In this document: piece by piece, positions 33,914 to 43,386 of the stretch
Layout of the letters: every line of letters starts with the position of its first letter
How positions within the stretch are numbered: the first letter of the stretch is position 1
Source of the DNA: Bacillus_I endophytica_A
Lineage (GTDB): Bacteria; Bacillota; Bacilli; Bacillales; Bacillaceae_H
NCBI RefSeq assembly: GCF_026790145.1
Contig: NZ_JALAMS010000032.1
Location: forward strand, 62,001 to 126,000
DNA: 64,000 nucleotides
Direction of reading: 5' to 3'
The notes under the pieces: model-generated
What the model was told of the DNA's origin: nothing
Database searches by the model: none
The model's input: the letters and a program-made list of their open reading frames with translations, nothing else
Position numbers and translations under genes: made by a program

Positions 33914-34691
33914 AATACAAATCTAAACGTTGATCTGTTATGACTGGAATATGATTTCTAACTTCTTCTACTTCGTCTAATGATAGCTCAATATGGTATA
34001 CTTCTTCCTCATCATTTCCTTCTAAAAGCACTCTTCCTAATGGATCAATCACCATTGAGTTTCCAGGAAACTCCGTATCCCCACTTTTTCCACATCTGTT
34101 AACAGCAACAATAAAGCATTGATTTTCAATTGCTCTTGCAATTAAAAGGTGTCTCCAATGATCAAGGCGTGCCGTAGGCCATTGAGCAACATTCACAAGC
34201 AGACTTGCCCCTTCATTTACAAGTTTACGAGAAAGCTGTGGAAATCTAAGATCATAGCAAATCATTAATCCTATTTTCATATCCTCGTAATCTAATAAAC
34301 CTACTTTTTCTCCTGCTTGTAAATATTTGTGTTCATCCATTAAGCGGAAAAGGTGTATTTTCTCATAACTTAATAGCTCCCTGCCGTCTCTACTGAACAC
34401 AAACATTGTATTTTTAAAATCTTTTTGCCGAGAGCGTGTAAGTGTACTTCCTCCGATGATCATCACATTATATTTTTTAGCAAAAGAAGAGAGAAATTCT
34501 TTTGTTCGCTCTCCGTTTGGATCTGCTACTTCGTCAGCTTTTTCTAATGCATATCCACTGTTCCACATTTCTGGAAGCACAATCATATCAGGCTGCTTCT
34601 CAATCGCTTTCGTCATCAACTTCTCTATGTTCCTAAAGTTTTGATCTGGATCTCCAATCTTCACATCTGCTTGAATAAGAGCTATTTTCAA
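33912..34691 (-). CDS. Carbon-nitrogen hydrolase, omega-amidase type (MtnU-like)
   Basis: A 259-residue nitrilase-superfamily enzyme with catalytic Glu in VLPEMW, Lys in YEKIHLF and Cys in MICYDLRFPQ. The motifs resemble omega-amidase/YkrU (MtnU), which hydrolyses 2-oxoglutaramate or 2-oxosuccinamate, products of glutamine- or asparagine-dependent transamination in methionine salvage. TTG start at 34691 behind AGGAGG. Monocistronic here. Confidence 0.83.
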   Translation of the reverse strand: MKIALIQADVKIGDPDQNFRNIEKLMTKAIEKQPDMIVLPEMWNSGYALEKADEVADPNGERTKEFLSSFAKKYNVMIIGGSTLTRSRQKDFKNTMFVFSRDGRELLSYEKIHLFRLMDEHKYLQAGEKVGLLDYEDMKIGLMICYDLRFPQLSRKLVNEGASLLVNVAQWPTARLDHWRHLLIARAIENQCFIVAVNRCGKSGDTEFPGNSMVIDPLGRVLLEGNDEEEVYHIELSLDEVEEVRNHIPVITDQRLDLY

Positions 34692-34729
34692 AGGGATAAC
34701 CTCCTGAACATTTTGAATTTTTCATTTTT

Positions 34730-34764
34730 TAAAAAAAGTGCGCTTTCTACTAAAAGCGCACTTT
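34730..34764 (-). terminator. Terminator of ytwF
   Basis: 12-bp stem (34735-34746 with 34753-34764) followed on the minus strand by T-run. Confidence 0.85.
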
Positions 34765-34783
34765 AACAAAGAAAAACGGTATT

Positions 34784-35086
34784 TTATCGTTTCACTTCAC
34801 CATTCCACTCTAACATGCCTCCAACCATATTACGGGCTTGATAGCCATGGTCTTCTAAAAAGAAACATACATTTTCACTGCGACGCCCTGAACGACAAAT
34901 GAAGATATACTCTTTGTCTGTATCAAGTTGATCCATTTTTTGAGGAATCTCGCCCATTGGGATATGAACTGCCCCAGGAATCATTCCTTCTGCAACTTCC
35001 TCATTTTCACGTACATCAATAAGGTGAAGAGATTCACCGTTCTCTAACTTTTTCTGAAGCTCTTCTGTCGTAATTTCTTTTACCAT
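34784..35086 (-). CDS. ytwF: Rhodanese-domain protein YtwF
   Basis: A 100-residue single rhodanese domain with active-site loop CRSGRR (Cys about residue 64) and the N-terminal LIDVRENEEVAEGMIPGAVHIP. It handles persulfide sulfur transfer in the cytosol. B. subtilis ytwF is likewise next to leuS. Ends at a strong terminator. Confidence 0.85.
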   Translation of the reverse strand: MVKEITTEELQKKLENGESLHLIDVRENEEVAEGMIPGAVHIPMGEIPQKMDQLDTDKEYIFICRSGRRSENVCFFLEDHGYQARNMVGGMLEWNGEVKR

Positions 35087-35160
35087 AGTAATACACCCTC
35101 AACCTTTCCTAGCTTTGTTTTGTTAGAAAGGGCTCTCACAAAAAGAACCCTCTCCATTTC

Positions 35161-37575
35161 TTAGTTAGCTACGATATTTACAAGCTTTCCAGGTACTGCA
35201 ATCACTTTACGAACTGTTTTTCCTTCAATTTGCTCTTGTACTTTGCTGTCTTCCATTGCAAGATCTTGAAGACCTTCACGCGTTGTTTCAGCAGGTACTT
35301 TTAGTTTAGCACGAACTTTACCGTTAATTTGAACAACGATTTCAATTTCATCATCAACAAGTTTGCTCTCATCATAAGCAGGCCATGCTTCATATGAAAT
35401 TGTTCCACTTCCGCCAAGCTTACTCCATAATTCTTCTGCAATATGCGGAGTAATTGGAGCAATTAGTTTTAGGAATCCTTGCATATACTCTTTTGGTAAA
35501 ACGTCTGTTTTATAGCACTCGTTAATGAATACCATAAGCTGAGAAATTGCCGTATTGAAACGAAGTCCTTCTAGATCTTCTGTTACTTTTTTCACTGTTT
35601 CATGGTAAATGCGTTCAAGTGCTTCATTGTCTTGATCTTTAATTTTCTCCACAACTGCACCTTCATCAGTTACCATAAGACGCCAAATACGATCGATAAA
35701 GCGACGAGCTCCATCTAATCCATTTGTAGACCATGCAACAGAAGCTTCTAATGGACCCATGAACATTTCATACAAGCGAAGTGTGTCAGCACCATGTGAG
35801 CCAACAATCTCATCTGGGTTAACAACATTCCCTTTTGATTTACTCATCTTCTCATTATTTTCACCAAGAATCATTCCTTGGTTAAATAGCTTTTGGAATG
35901 GCTCTTTTGTTGGAACTACACCGATATCATAAAGGAATTTGTGCCAGAAACGAGCATAGAGAAGGTGAAGTACAGCATGCTCTGCTCCTCCAATATAAAT
36001 ATCAACTGGAAGCCATTGTTTTAATTTTTCTTCGTCCGCTAATTTCTCACTGTTATGTGGGTCAATATAGCGTAGGAAGTACCAGCAGCTTCCTGCCCAT
36101 TGTGGCATTGTATTTGTTTCACGACGGCCTTTTTTGCCCGTTTTTTCATCTACAACGTTTACCCACTCTTCAACGTTTGCAAGTGGTGACTCACCTGTAC
36201 CAGATGGTTTAATTTCATCTGTTTTCGGAAGCATAAGCGGTAGCTCACTTTCGTCAACAGCTGTTGTTGTACCATCTTCCCAATGAATGATTGGAATTGG
36301 CTCTCCCCAATAACGTTGACGACTGAATAACCAGTCACGAAGACGATATGTTACTTTCTTTTCACCTTTTTTGTTCTCTTCTAGCCATGAGATCATTTTC
36401 TCAATTGCTTCTTCTTTATCTAAACCGTTAAGGAAGTCAGAGTTCACATGGGCTCCGTTTCCTGTGTACGCTTCTTTCGTAACGTCTCCACCTGAAACAA
36501 CTTCTTTAATTGGTAGATCAAATGCTTGCGCAAACTCATAGTCACGCTCATCGTGAGCAGGAACGGCCATAATTGCCCCTGTTCCATATGTTGCTAGAAC
36601 ATAGTCTGCAATCCAAATTGGCATTTTCTCGCCGCTTACAGGATTGATTGCATAAGCTCCTGTGAAAGCACCCGTTTTTTCTTTAGCCAAATCTGTGCGC
36701 TCAAGATCACTTTTTGTTTTTACTTTATCAATATAAGACGTAACTTCTTCCTTTTGTTCTGCTGTTGTAATTTTCTCAACAAGACTGTGCTCTGGTGCTA
36801 GCACTGCATATGTTGCACCGAAAAGTGTATCAGGACGCGTTGTAAATGCTGTGAAGCTTTCATCTGTTCCTTCAATTTCAAATTGAACATGAGCTCCTTC
36901 AGAACGTCCGATCCAGTTGCGTTGCATATCTTTAATACTCTCAGGCCAGTCAAGCTCTTCAAGGTCGTCTAACAAACGATCAGCATATTCTGTGATTTTC
37001 AAAATCCACTGTTTCATTGGACGACGCTCAACAGGGTGTCCACCGCGCTCACTTTTTCCATCGATTACTTCTTCATTTGCAAGTACTGTACCAAGTTCAG
37101 GGCACCAGTTTACAGGGATTTCATCAACATAAGCAAGCCCTTTTTCATAAAGCTTTAAGAAAATCCACTGTGTCCACTTATAATAATGAGAATCTGTTGT
37201 GTTAATTTCACGATCCCAATCGTAAGAGAACCCTAATGATTGAATTTGACGACGGAAGTTATCAATGTTTTGCTTTGTAAAAATCGCTGGATCATTTCCT
37301 GTATCAAGCGCATATTGCTCTGCAGGCAACCCAAAAGCATCCCATCCCATTGGATGAAGAACGTTATAACCTTGCATGCGTTTTAGACGAGAAAGGATAT
37401 CTGTTGCCGTATATCCTTCAGGGTGTCCAACATGAAGACCTGCTCCTGATGGATATGGGAACATATCAAGCGCATAAAACTTTGGCTTGTCTTTGTCTTC
37501 CCCTGTTTTAAATGTTTTATTGTCTAACCAATAATTTTGCCACTTCTTTTCAATTTCCTGATGATTATAAGCCAT
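35161..37575 (-). CDS. leuS: Leucyl-tRNA synthetase
   Basis: An 804-residue class Ia synthetase: HIGH-type motif HVGH at residues 48-51, a large CP1 editing domain (TTRPDTLFGATYAV), and KMSKS in NNEKMSKSKGN. Length typical of Firmicute LeuRS. A leucine T-box leader lies upstream. Confidence 0.97.
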   Translation of the reverse strand: MAYNHQEIEKKWQNYWLDNKTFKTGEDKDKPKFYALDMFPYPSGAGLHVGHPEGYTATDILSRLKRMQGYNVLHPMGWDAFGLPAEQYALDTGNDPAIFTKQNIDNFRRQIQSLGFSYDWDREINTTDSHYYKWTQWIFLKLYEKGLAYVDEIPVNWCPELGTVLANEEVIDGKSERGGHPVERRPMKQWILKITEYADRLLDDLEELDWPESIKDMQRNWIGRSEGAHVQFEIEGTDESFTAFTTRPDTLFGATYAVLAPEHSLVEKITTAEQKEEVTSYIDKVKTKSDLERTDLAKEKTGAFTGAYAINPVSGEKMPIWIADYVLATYGTGAIMAVPAHDERDYEFAQAFDLPIKEVVSGGDVTKEAYTGNGAHVNSDFLNGLDKEEAIEKMISWLEENKKGEKKVTYRLRDWLFSRQRYWGEPIPIIHWEDGTTTAVDESELPLMLPKTDEIKPSGTGESPLANVEEWVNVVDEKTGKKGRRETNTMPQWAGSCWYFLRYIDPHNSEKLADEEKLKQWLPVDIYIGGAEHAVLHLLYARFWHKFLYDIGVVPTKEPFQKLFNQGMILGENNEKMSKSKGNVVNPDEIVGSHGADTLRLYEMFMGPLEASVAWSTNGLDGARRFIDRIWRLMVTDEGAVVEKIKDQDNEALERIYHETVKKVTEDLEGLRFNTAISQLMVFINECYKTDVLPKEYMQGFLKLIAPITPHIAEELWSKLGGSGTISYEAWPAYDESKLVDDEIEIVVQINGKVRAKLKVPAETTREGLQDLAMEDSKVQEQIEGKTVRKVIAVPGKLVNIVAN

Positions 37576-37612
37576 TGTGTTTCCTCCTTAAAGCCAATAT
37601 ATTCCAGTAAAA

Positions 37613-37853
37613 ATAAAAAAACTCCCCTCCCACAAAGGGACGAGAGATGCTTTCCCGCGGTACCACCCAAATTAGCGCTTAAAACGCTCAGCTTTACGTC
37701 CGTAACGTGGACTAACGACAAATGCTACTGCTTTCGTTCACATTTATAGCTCAAAGGCGAGTTCACAAACATGCCTCTACTGACTCACACCAACCGTCAG
37801 CTCTCTTAAAGACTCATGTTTCCTACTACTCCTTATCAAAGCAAATATAATGT
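37613..37853 (-). promoter_or_regulatory. Leucine T-box riboswitch of leuS
   Basis: On the minus strand the conserved T-box GGGTGGTACCGCGGG lies at about 37654-37669, followed by a terminator (37616-37647, stem CTCTCGTCCC/GGGAGGGGAG with T-run). Upstream stem I has a GGTTGGTG region and a GTGAACTCGCC loop with CTC as probable leucine specifier codon. A TTTACA (37868-37873) and TATATT pair gives the promoter. Confidence 0.9.
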
Positions 37854-37974
37854 TCGTTACTATGTATTGTAAATAATCTAGAATAAAACTGCAAGCAATG
37901 AAAAAGCGCTTTTTCCTATTATCGCCTGCTAAAAGTCATTATAAACGAAAAATTCCGCCTATATGGCTAAAAAA

Positions 37975-38007
37975 AGAAGAAAGAGCGGATTTTTTTCCGC
38001 TCTCTTT
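37975..38007 (-). terminator. Terminator of the 59-codon gene
   Basis: GAGCGGA/TCCGCTC stem with flanking T-rich sequence after the stop at 38015. Confidence 0.7.
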
Positions 38008-38014
38008 GCTGGTA

Positions 38015-38194
38015 TTACAATTTCCCTTCATTTTCCTTAGAAGGTTTTGATTTAACCGGCTGACCGCCACTCTCTTCGTAACGTTTTTTTGATTCTTTAA
38101 CAGGATCGAAATCTTTTCCAACTTCCATATCGTTGCTGTTGAAGCCATTACGTGTTTTTTGTTCAGGGTTATTTTTCTTTGAACGTTTTTTCAT
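38015..38194 (-). CDS. Small hydrophilic protein, unrecognised
   Basis: A 59-residue Lys/Glu-rich protein (MKKRSKKNNPEQKTRNGFNS, then DMEVGKDFDPVKESKKRYEE). Ribosome binding site AAGGAG eight bases before ATG 38194, and a terminator after the stop, so it is likely expressed. Composition resembles small spore or intrinsically disordered proteins, but I cannot assign a family. It follows ytzC by 18 bases. Confidence 0.65.
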   Translation of the reverse strand: MKKRSKKNNPEQKTRNGFNSNDMEVGKDFDPVKESKKRYEESGGQPVKSKPSKENEGKL

Positions 38195-38212
38195 CAGAAA
38201 CTCTCCTTATTC

Positions 38213-38476
38213 TTAATAATCTGTTAAGATCATTTCATTTTGAAGCTGCTGAATTTGTAGACGCATACGGTAAAGCTGCTCACGCTGCTGATCGTTTGCA
38301 CTGTGTGCCATTTCTTCTAGGTTCATGTAAGACTGCTCAAGCATTTCCTGCGCTTTCGTATACTCTGTTGCATTGTAATGTTCTTGTTTCATTCCTTCAC
38401 TAAGCTGACCTTTTGCATAGCGAAGTGAGTCTTCGCACTGTTGAAGAAGATTGTCAATAGATTGACGTGTTGCCAT
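38213..38476 (-). CDS. ytzC: YtzC-like protein (DUF2524)
   Basis: An 87-residue all-helical protein (MATRQSIDNLLQQCEDSLRY, YTKAQEMLEQSYMNLEEM, QQREQLYRMRLQIQQLQNEM) matching the DUF2524 family with B. subtilis YtzC, which is also next to ytqA. Function unknown; probably oligomeric coiled coil. Confidence 0.78.
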   Translation of the reverse strand: MATRQSIDNLLQQCEDSLRYAKGQLSEGMKQEHYNATEYTKAQEMLEQSYMNLEEMAHSANDQQREQLYRMRLQIQQLQNEMILTDY

Positions 38477-38642
38477 ATTAATCCCTCCATTTTCATTAAC
38501 TTATAACATATCAACGTTATTTTTTACGACTTCCCTCTCTTTTATGTAGCTTCTCCTTTAACACCTCTTATTGGAGAAAAGGAGTCATTCTGTTAAAATG
38601 GTCTATGATTTATGATGAAAAAAGGAAGGAGAAATTCTCCGA

Positions 38643-39605
38643 ATGAAAGAAACTAATCCATTTCTGTTTGCAAGCGATCATAAACGCTACCATACATGGA
38701 ATTATCATTTACGAAACACTTTTGGACACAAGGTGTTTAAAGTAGCTCTTGACGGGGGTTTTGACTGTCCGAATAGAGACGGAACTGTTGCTCATGGAGG
38801 CTGTACATTTTGTAGTGCAGCTGGCTCAGGTGATTTTGCTGGAAACCGAGCTGAAGATTTAATTACCCAATTTAATGATATTAAAAGTAAAATGCACAAC
38901 AAGTGGAAAAACGGAAAGTATATGGCTTACTTCCAAGCCTTCACAAATACGCATGCACCACTTGCCGAACTAAAAGAAAAATATGAAACAGTTCTAAACC
39001 TTGAAGGTGTTGTAGGACTTTCCATTGGAACACGTCCTGATTGTCTTCCAGATGATGTTGTTGATTATTTAGCAGAACTAAATGAAAGAACATACCTGTG
39101 GGTTGAACTTGGTCTTCAAACTGTTCATGAACGTACAGCTCTCTTAATTAATAGAGCTCATGACTATGAATGTTACGTTGAAGGAGTTAATAAACTACGA
39201 GCGCGGGGTATTCGCGTTTGTTCCCATATTATTAATGGTCTGCCTCTTGAAGATTATGACATGATGATGAAAACAGCTCATGAGGTGGCAAAATTAGATG
39301 TCCAAGGAATTAAGATCCATCTTCTTCACCTTTTAAAGAAAACACCAATGGTCAAACAATATGAAAAAGGACAGCTTGAATTTTTAGCTTTTGATGATTA
39401 CATCAACCTTGTCTGTGACCAACTTGAAGTGCTTCCCCCTGAAATGGTTGTTCACCGTTTAACAGGAGATGGGCCAATTAACCTTATGATTGGTCCAATG
39501 TGGAGCGTTGATAAGTGGAGTGTTTTAAATGCAATCGATGATGAATTAAAAAAACGAAATAGCTACCAAGGACGACTTTTTGAACGAAAGGAAGTAAGAG
39601 TGTAA
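38643..39605 (+). CDS. ytqA: Radical SAM protein YtqA (TIGR01212 family)
   Basis: A 320-residue radical SAM enzyme with cluster cysteines in DGGFDCPNRDG and GGCTFCSAAG. The ytqA-ytqB pair is linked to mnm5-type modification of tRNA wobble uridine in Gram-positive bacteria; the precise step of YtqA I give as likely, not certain. A GGAGAA-A-TTCTCC dyad covers its ribosome binding site. The stop overlaps the ytqB start by one base. Confidence 0.85.
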   Translation: MKETNPFLFASDHKRYHTWNYHLRNTFGHKVFKVALDGGFDCPNRDGTVAHGGCTFCSAAGSGDFAGNRAEDLITQFNDIKSKMHNKWKNGKYMAYFQAFTNTHAPLAELKEKYETVLNLEGVVGLSIGTRPDCLPDDVVDYLAELNERTYLWVELGLQTVHERTALLINRAHDYECYVEGVNKLRARGIRVCSHIINGLPLEDYDMMMKTAHEVAKLDVQGIKIHLLHLLKKTPMVKQYEKGQLEFLAFDDYINLVCDQLEVLPPEMVVHRLTGDGPINLMIGPMWSVDKWSVLNAIDDELKKRNSYQGRLFERKEVRV

Positions 39606-40183
39606 TGAATATTGAACGCGTATTAACTTTCTCCAAAACGCTTCTTGAAAAAGTAACAGAGAACGGAGATTTTGCTGTTGACGCAACAGCAGGAAACGGT
39701 CATGACACTCTTTTCCTAGCAAATCTTGTTGGCGAGAAAGGGCACATTTATAGCTTTGATATCCAACAAAATGCAATTGATGAAACGTATAATCGCTTGA
39801 ACGAGGCAAAAAAAACCGAAAATGTCACGCTTATTCATGATGGTCATCATCATTTCCACCAACACATCCCTCTTGAATTAAAAGGAAAGCTAAGCAGTGC
39901 CATATTCAATCTTGGCTATTTACCCGGTGGAGACAAAAAGATTGTCACAACCCCTGACACAACTATCGAAGCTGTGAAAGGTCTTCTACAATGGTTGAAA
40001 AAGGGAGGAATTATTGTTCTCGTTGTCTATCATGGTCATGAAGAAGGAGCAGTGGAACGAGATGCCCTTATGCAGTATGTAGCAACACTAGACCAAAAAA
40101 ATGCACGCGTATTGAAATACGAGTTTTTAAATCAAAAAAACAATCCTCCATTTATTATTGCCATTGAAAAAAGTACTCCTTAA
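39605..40183 (+). CDS. mnmM: SAM-dependent methyltransferase YtqB (MnmM)
   Basis: A 192-residue Rossmann methyltransferase with SAM motif AVDATAGNGHDTLFLA and an acceptor loop NLGYLPGGDK. B. subtilis YtqB/MnmM methylates 5-aminomethyl-uridine at the tRNA wobble position. Overlaps ytqA by one base and, at its stop, the convergent ytpB. Confidence 0.83.
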   Translation: MNIERVLTFSKTLLEKVTENGDFAVDATAGNGHDTLFLANLVGEKGHIYSFDIQQNAIDETYNRLNEAKKTENVTLIHDGHHHFHQHIPLELKGKLSSAIFNLGYLPGGDKKIVTTPDTTIEAVKGLLQWLKKGGIIVLVVYHGHEEGAVERDALMQYVATLDQKNARVLKYEFLNQKNNPPFIIAIEKSTP

Positions 40184-40199
40184 TGTGGAGTACTTTTTT
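40167..40199. terminator. Bidirectional terminator inside converging gene ends
   Basis: Perfect 13-bp stem (40167-40179 with 40187-40199), loop of seven. Both stops (TAA of ytqB, TAA of ytpB) lie in its loop. Confidence 0.85.
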
Positions 40200-41259
40200 G
40201 TAGCATGCGGTATAAACGCCCATTCCAATAAAAAAATCGACTTATCTTTCCTCCAAGCTTAATAATCTTCTTAGCCTGCTTATGAACATTTCGCTGTTTT
40301 TTTACTTTTCGATCTGAAAGATACAATCCAAGAAGACCTCTATTAATAAAATGGTGAAAATGCTCATGTGGAAGACCTTTAATTTTTTTGTCTGCTTCAC
40401 TCACAAAATGGTAAAAGCGTTTCATCATTTCCTCTTGTTCTGGATAATAAAAACAAAAGTTCAAATCTCCCTCTTCTTCATCTTCTTCTTGATCAATAAA
40501 ATAGTCTAATAAAATGTGAAGTCCTTGAATATAAGGGAAATACCCTGACATAATTTGTATTGCTTGCTGTTTAGTGAAATCACGTTGAAAACTATAAGAA
40601 ACAAGACAAAAAATGCCAAGGGTTGAACCTGCACAGGCCGAAAATTCATACCAAGTCATGTTTGGGAATTTCTCCTGATGCTCGTGAAACCACGTTTCTA
40701 GGCGGTGAACGCGCTCCTCTTCTCTTACATGTTTATGTATTTGCAAATCACAATAATAGCGGCAAAGCTCTAATAAATGGCTTTTAATGAGTGGATAATG
40801 TTCAATACTTGCTAGCACTTCCTGACATGTTTGAACAAGAGCGTGCAAATACCCCCCATCATTTTGATCCTCTCGATAACGATAATATTCTCCGAGTGTC
40901 GCATGTGGTGTGAGAGCATGCGGCATTGATTCATGAAGAGCCGCAAAGTCAAGCGGATCAAGCGAAGTACTTCGATCACACAAGTTATCAAGGTAGTCAC
41001 TGATCGTTTGGTAAGCAACAATAAAACGGATTGCTTTTTTAAATTCTCCACATGCAAGCAACCCCATAATTGATCCACCTTCACAGTGAAAGGTTTTATC
41101 ATTTATGCTTGCTAACGCTTGCGTTCGAAGTTCTTCATTTGGAATATTGCTGGCTTTTTTCTTCCACTTCAACAATTCTTCATGAACAATCGGCATTACT
41201 TCTTTATAGACTTTTCTCATTAACATAAAAGGGTGTTTTGGTATCTCCACATTGCTCAC
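40180..41259 (-). CDS. ytpB: Tetraprenyl-beta-curcumene synthase YtpB (DUF2600)
   Basis: A 359-residue protein of the YtpB family with the aspartate-rich DYLDNLCDR. B. subtilis YtpB is a terpene synthase that makes tetraprenyl-beta-curcumene, a C35 sesquarterpene precursor. Start ATG 41259. It is next to ytpA as in B. subtilis, and converges on ytqB with overlapping stops. Confidence 0.88.
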   Translation of the reverse strand: MSNVEIPKHPFMLMRKVYKEVMPIVHEELLKWKKKASNIPNEELRTQALASINDKTFHCEGGSIMGLLACGEFKKAIRFIVAYQTISDYLDNLCDRSTSLDPLDFAALHESMPHALTPHATLGEYYRYREDQNDGGYLHALVQTCQEVLASIEHYPLIKSHLLELCRYYCDLQIHKHVREEERVHRLETWFHEHQEKFPNMTWYEFSACAGSTLGIFCLVSYSFQRDFTKQQAIQIMSGYFPYIQGLHILLDYFIDQEEDEEEGDLNFCFYYPEQEEMMKRFYHFVSEADKKIKGLPHEHFHHFINRGLLGLYLSDRKVKKQRNVHKQAKKIIKLGGKISRFFYWNGRLYRMLQKSTPH

Positions 41260-41289
41260 CTCGAGATTGTTACGGCTCTATTTTTCCCG

Positions 41290-42066
41290 TTATACATGTA
41301 AATGAACAAAGCTTTTCGCATAAGCAAACACTTGGTCCTGTTCAGGCTCATTGAATACTTCATGATAAAGTCCTGTCCATTCCTTATAAATCTTTTCACT
41401 TAAACTCATATCATCAAACCATTGTCTTACAATAAATTTCTCAATAACCTTATCTTCCCCAGCTTGAAGAATTAATAACGGCACATCTGGAAATTTATCC
41501 ATATCTTTAAAAGCTAAATTCATCGCTTCCACAAACTGACGATACCAGCGTACAGACACTTTTTTCACATACAGCTTATCTTCTTTATGTTCTCTCCAAA
41601 GACGCTGATTTCTTGTGACATTTTCAATCACAAGTGGAGACTGAACAAGTTTACCAGGCATGAGCTTATTTAAACCTTTTGACAGGACATCTTTAAAGGC
41701 TGGTGGTTGTTCTTTTAATCCTAAGGCTGGTGATGATAAAATAACTCCCCATACAGGCAAACTGCGAAGCTGAAGCGCTCGTATAGCCGTCAATGCTCCC
41801 ATACTGTGTCCTAGTAGAAAAATGGGTAAGTCGTATGTTTGCGCTTCTTCAACCCACTCTTCAATTGCTTCAATATACTCATTAAAAGAGCGAATATGTC
41901 CTCTTCTTCTCGTAGTCACTCCTTGGCCTGGGAGATCTCCCATGATAACGTGAAAACCTTCTTCATTCCATCTTTCTCTCAGCCATTCATAGCGTCCGTG
42001 ATGCTCTCCTGCTCCATGGATGATGACCATGACTCCCTTTGCGTTCTCTACTTCCCATGTCCACAT
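41290..42066 (-). CDS. ytpA: Lysophospholipase YtpA
   Basis: A 258-residue alpha/beta hydrolase with nucleophile elbow GHSMG, an oxyanion region VIIHGAGEHHGRYEW and a terminal histidine in GLYHEVFNEPE. B. subtilis YtpA makes the lysophospholipid bacilysocin. I start at the ATG at 42066 (MWTWEVEN), which agrees with the family; an extended frame up to 42204 would run into the ytoA promoter. Confidence 0.87.
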   Translation of the reverse strand: MWTWEVENAKGVMVIIHGAGEHHGRYEWLRERWNEEGFHVIMGDLPGQGVTTRRRGHIRSFNEYIEAIEEWVEEAQTYDLPIFLLGHSMGALTAIRALQLRSLPVWGVILSSPALGLKEQPPAFKDVLSKGLNKLMPGKLVQSPLVIENVTRNQRLWREHKEDKLYVKKVSVRWYRQFVEAMNLAFKDMDKFPDVPLLILQAGEDKVIEKFIVRQWFDDMSLSEKIYKEWTGLYHEVFNEPEQDQVFAYAKSFVHLHV

Positions 42067-42173
42067 ATTATGTACTTCCCTTCTTTTTATATTTACCGAT
42101 GCAAAAAAAGTTTGTACACTTACATTAGAAGATTCTTTGTTTTTTTGCAACTGATAACATGGAGGGATAATAA

Positions 42174-42692
42174 ATGTTGTACGCTTACAAAGGGAAAGAA
42201 CCACGTATTTCAGATACCGCTTTCATTGCTGACTATGTAACAATTACAGGAGATGTTGAAATTGGAGATGAAAGCAGCATTTGGTTTAATACCGTTATCC
42301 GCGGTGATGTTGCTCCAACAATTATTGGTCGTCGAGTGAACATCCAAGATCAATCAACACTTCATCAGAGCCCCAATCATCCTCTTATAATTGAAGATGA
42401 TGTAACAGTTGGTCATGCCGTTATTTTACATAGCTCAATCATTCGTAAAAAAGCATTAGTTGGAATGGGGTCCACAATTTTAGATGGAGCAGAAATCGGC
42501 GAAGGAGCTTTTATTGGTGCAGGAAGTCTTGTTCCTCCTGGTAAAAAAATCCCCCCAAATTCTCTTGCTTTTGGACGGCCAGCTAAAGTTATTCGAACGT
42601 TAACAGAAGAAGACCTAAAAGAAATGGAACGCATTCGTACAGGCTATGTAGAAAAAGGACAATATTATAAGCAGCTTTCTCCTCTTGAATAA
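42174..42692 (+). CDS. ytoA: Gamma-carbonic anhydrase-like hexapeptide protein YtoA
   Basis: A 172-residue left-handed beta-helix protein (RGDVAPTIIGRRVNIQDQST, GHAVILHSSIIR, GAGSLVPPGK) with histidines placed as in gamma carbonic anhydrases (PaaY/YrdA group). RBS ATGGAGGG, ATG 42174. Trimeric enzyme or binding protein; activity unproven. Confidence 0.87.
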   Translation: MLYAYKGKEPRISDTAFIADYVTITGDVEIGDESSIWFNTVIRGDVAPTIIGRRVNIQDQSTLHQSPNHPLIIEDDVTVGHAVILHSSIIRKKALVGMGSTILDGAEIGEGAFIGAGSLVPPGKKIPPNSLAFGRPAKVIRTLTEEDLKEMERIRTGYVEKGQYYKQLSPLE

Positions 42693-42830
42693 CAGAATTT
42701 ACACACCGCTCACACGGTGTGTTTTTTTGTAAAGAAAAGCTACACGATAATTTTACAAATTCTTAGCACTAACTCTAAAATTTCTTTCTACAATAGAAGT
42801 AAAGGCTGTAAAAAGGAGATGAAAAACGAA

Positions 42831-43358
42831 ATGGAAAGATGGCTAAAAAGAGCCTATATATTTGAATGCTTTTTATTCCGTTCACTTAACAACCAATTTC
42901 ATCGCAAATGGTTGAACGGGTATTTTCGTTTTATTACACATCTAGGAGGAGCAGCTGTCTCCATCAGCGTTTGTCTATTACTTCTTTTCTTGCCTTTTGA
43001 AACATTGAAGGAAGCAAGTTTAGCGAGTGCTTTAGCGCTAGCTTTAAGTCATATTCCAGTTGCTCTCTTAAAAAAACTTTATCCACGAAAACGACCTTAT
43101 CTTCAAATTATAAACAGCTATGTTTTACAGAATCCTTTGTGTGATCATTCTTTTCCATCTGGTCATACGACAGCTATCTTTGCTATCTCAACACCTTTTA
43201 TTATTTCATTTTCTGCTCTTTCTCTTTTGCTTCTTCCACTTTCATTAAGCGTCGCACTCTCAAGAATTTATCTTGGTCTTCATTACCCAAGCGATGTTGC
43301 AGCTGGTATGCTTATTGGCAGTTCATTTGGCTATGGATGTTTTTCTTTTTTTCTGTAG
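42831..43358 (+). CDS. PAP2-family membrane phosphatase
   Basis: A 175-residue protein with about five membrane helices and all three PAP2 motifs: K81-x6-R88-P89, PSGH at 109-112 and SR-x5-H (144-151). Such enzymes dephosphorylate lipid phosphates such as undecaprenyl diphosphate or phosphatidic acid. I start at the ATG at 42831; the ATG at 42819 touches the AAAAGGAG site. It is followed by a GT4 gene 28 bases on. Confidence 0.82.
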   Translation: MERWLKRAYIFECFLFRSLNNQFHRKWLNGYFRFITHLGGAAVSISVCLLLLFLPFETLKEASLASALALALSHIPVALLKKLYPRKRPYLQIINSYVLQNPLCDHSFPSGHTTAIFAISTPFIISFSALSLLLLPLSLSVALSRIYLGLHYPSDVAAGMLIGSSFGYGCFSFFL

Positions 43359-43386
43359 ATCATGATTTTTCATTGGAGGGATTGAA

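Noticed and set aside
37939..38148. 69-codon minus-strand frame
   Set aside because: The overlapping 59-residue frame at 38015-38194 has the better start site, terminator and codon use; this one runs through the terminator.
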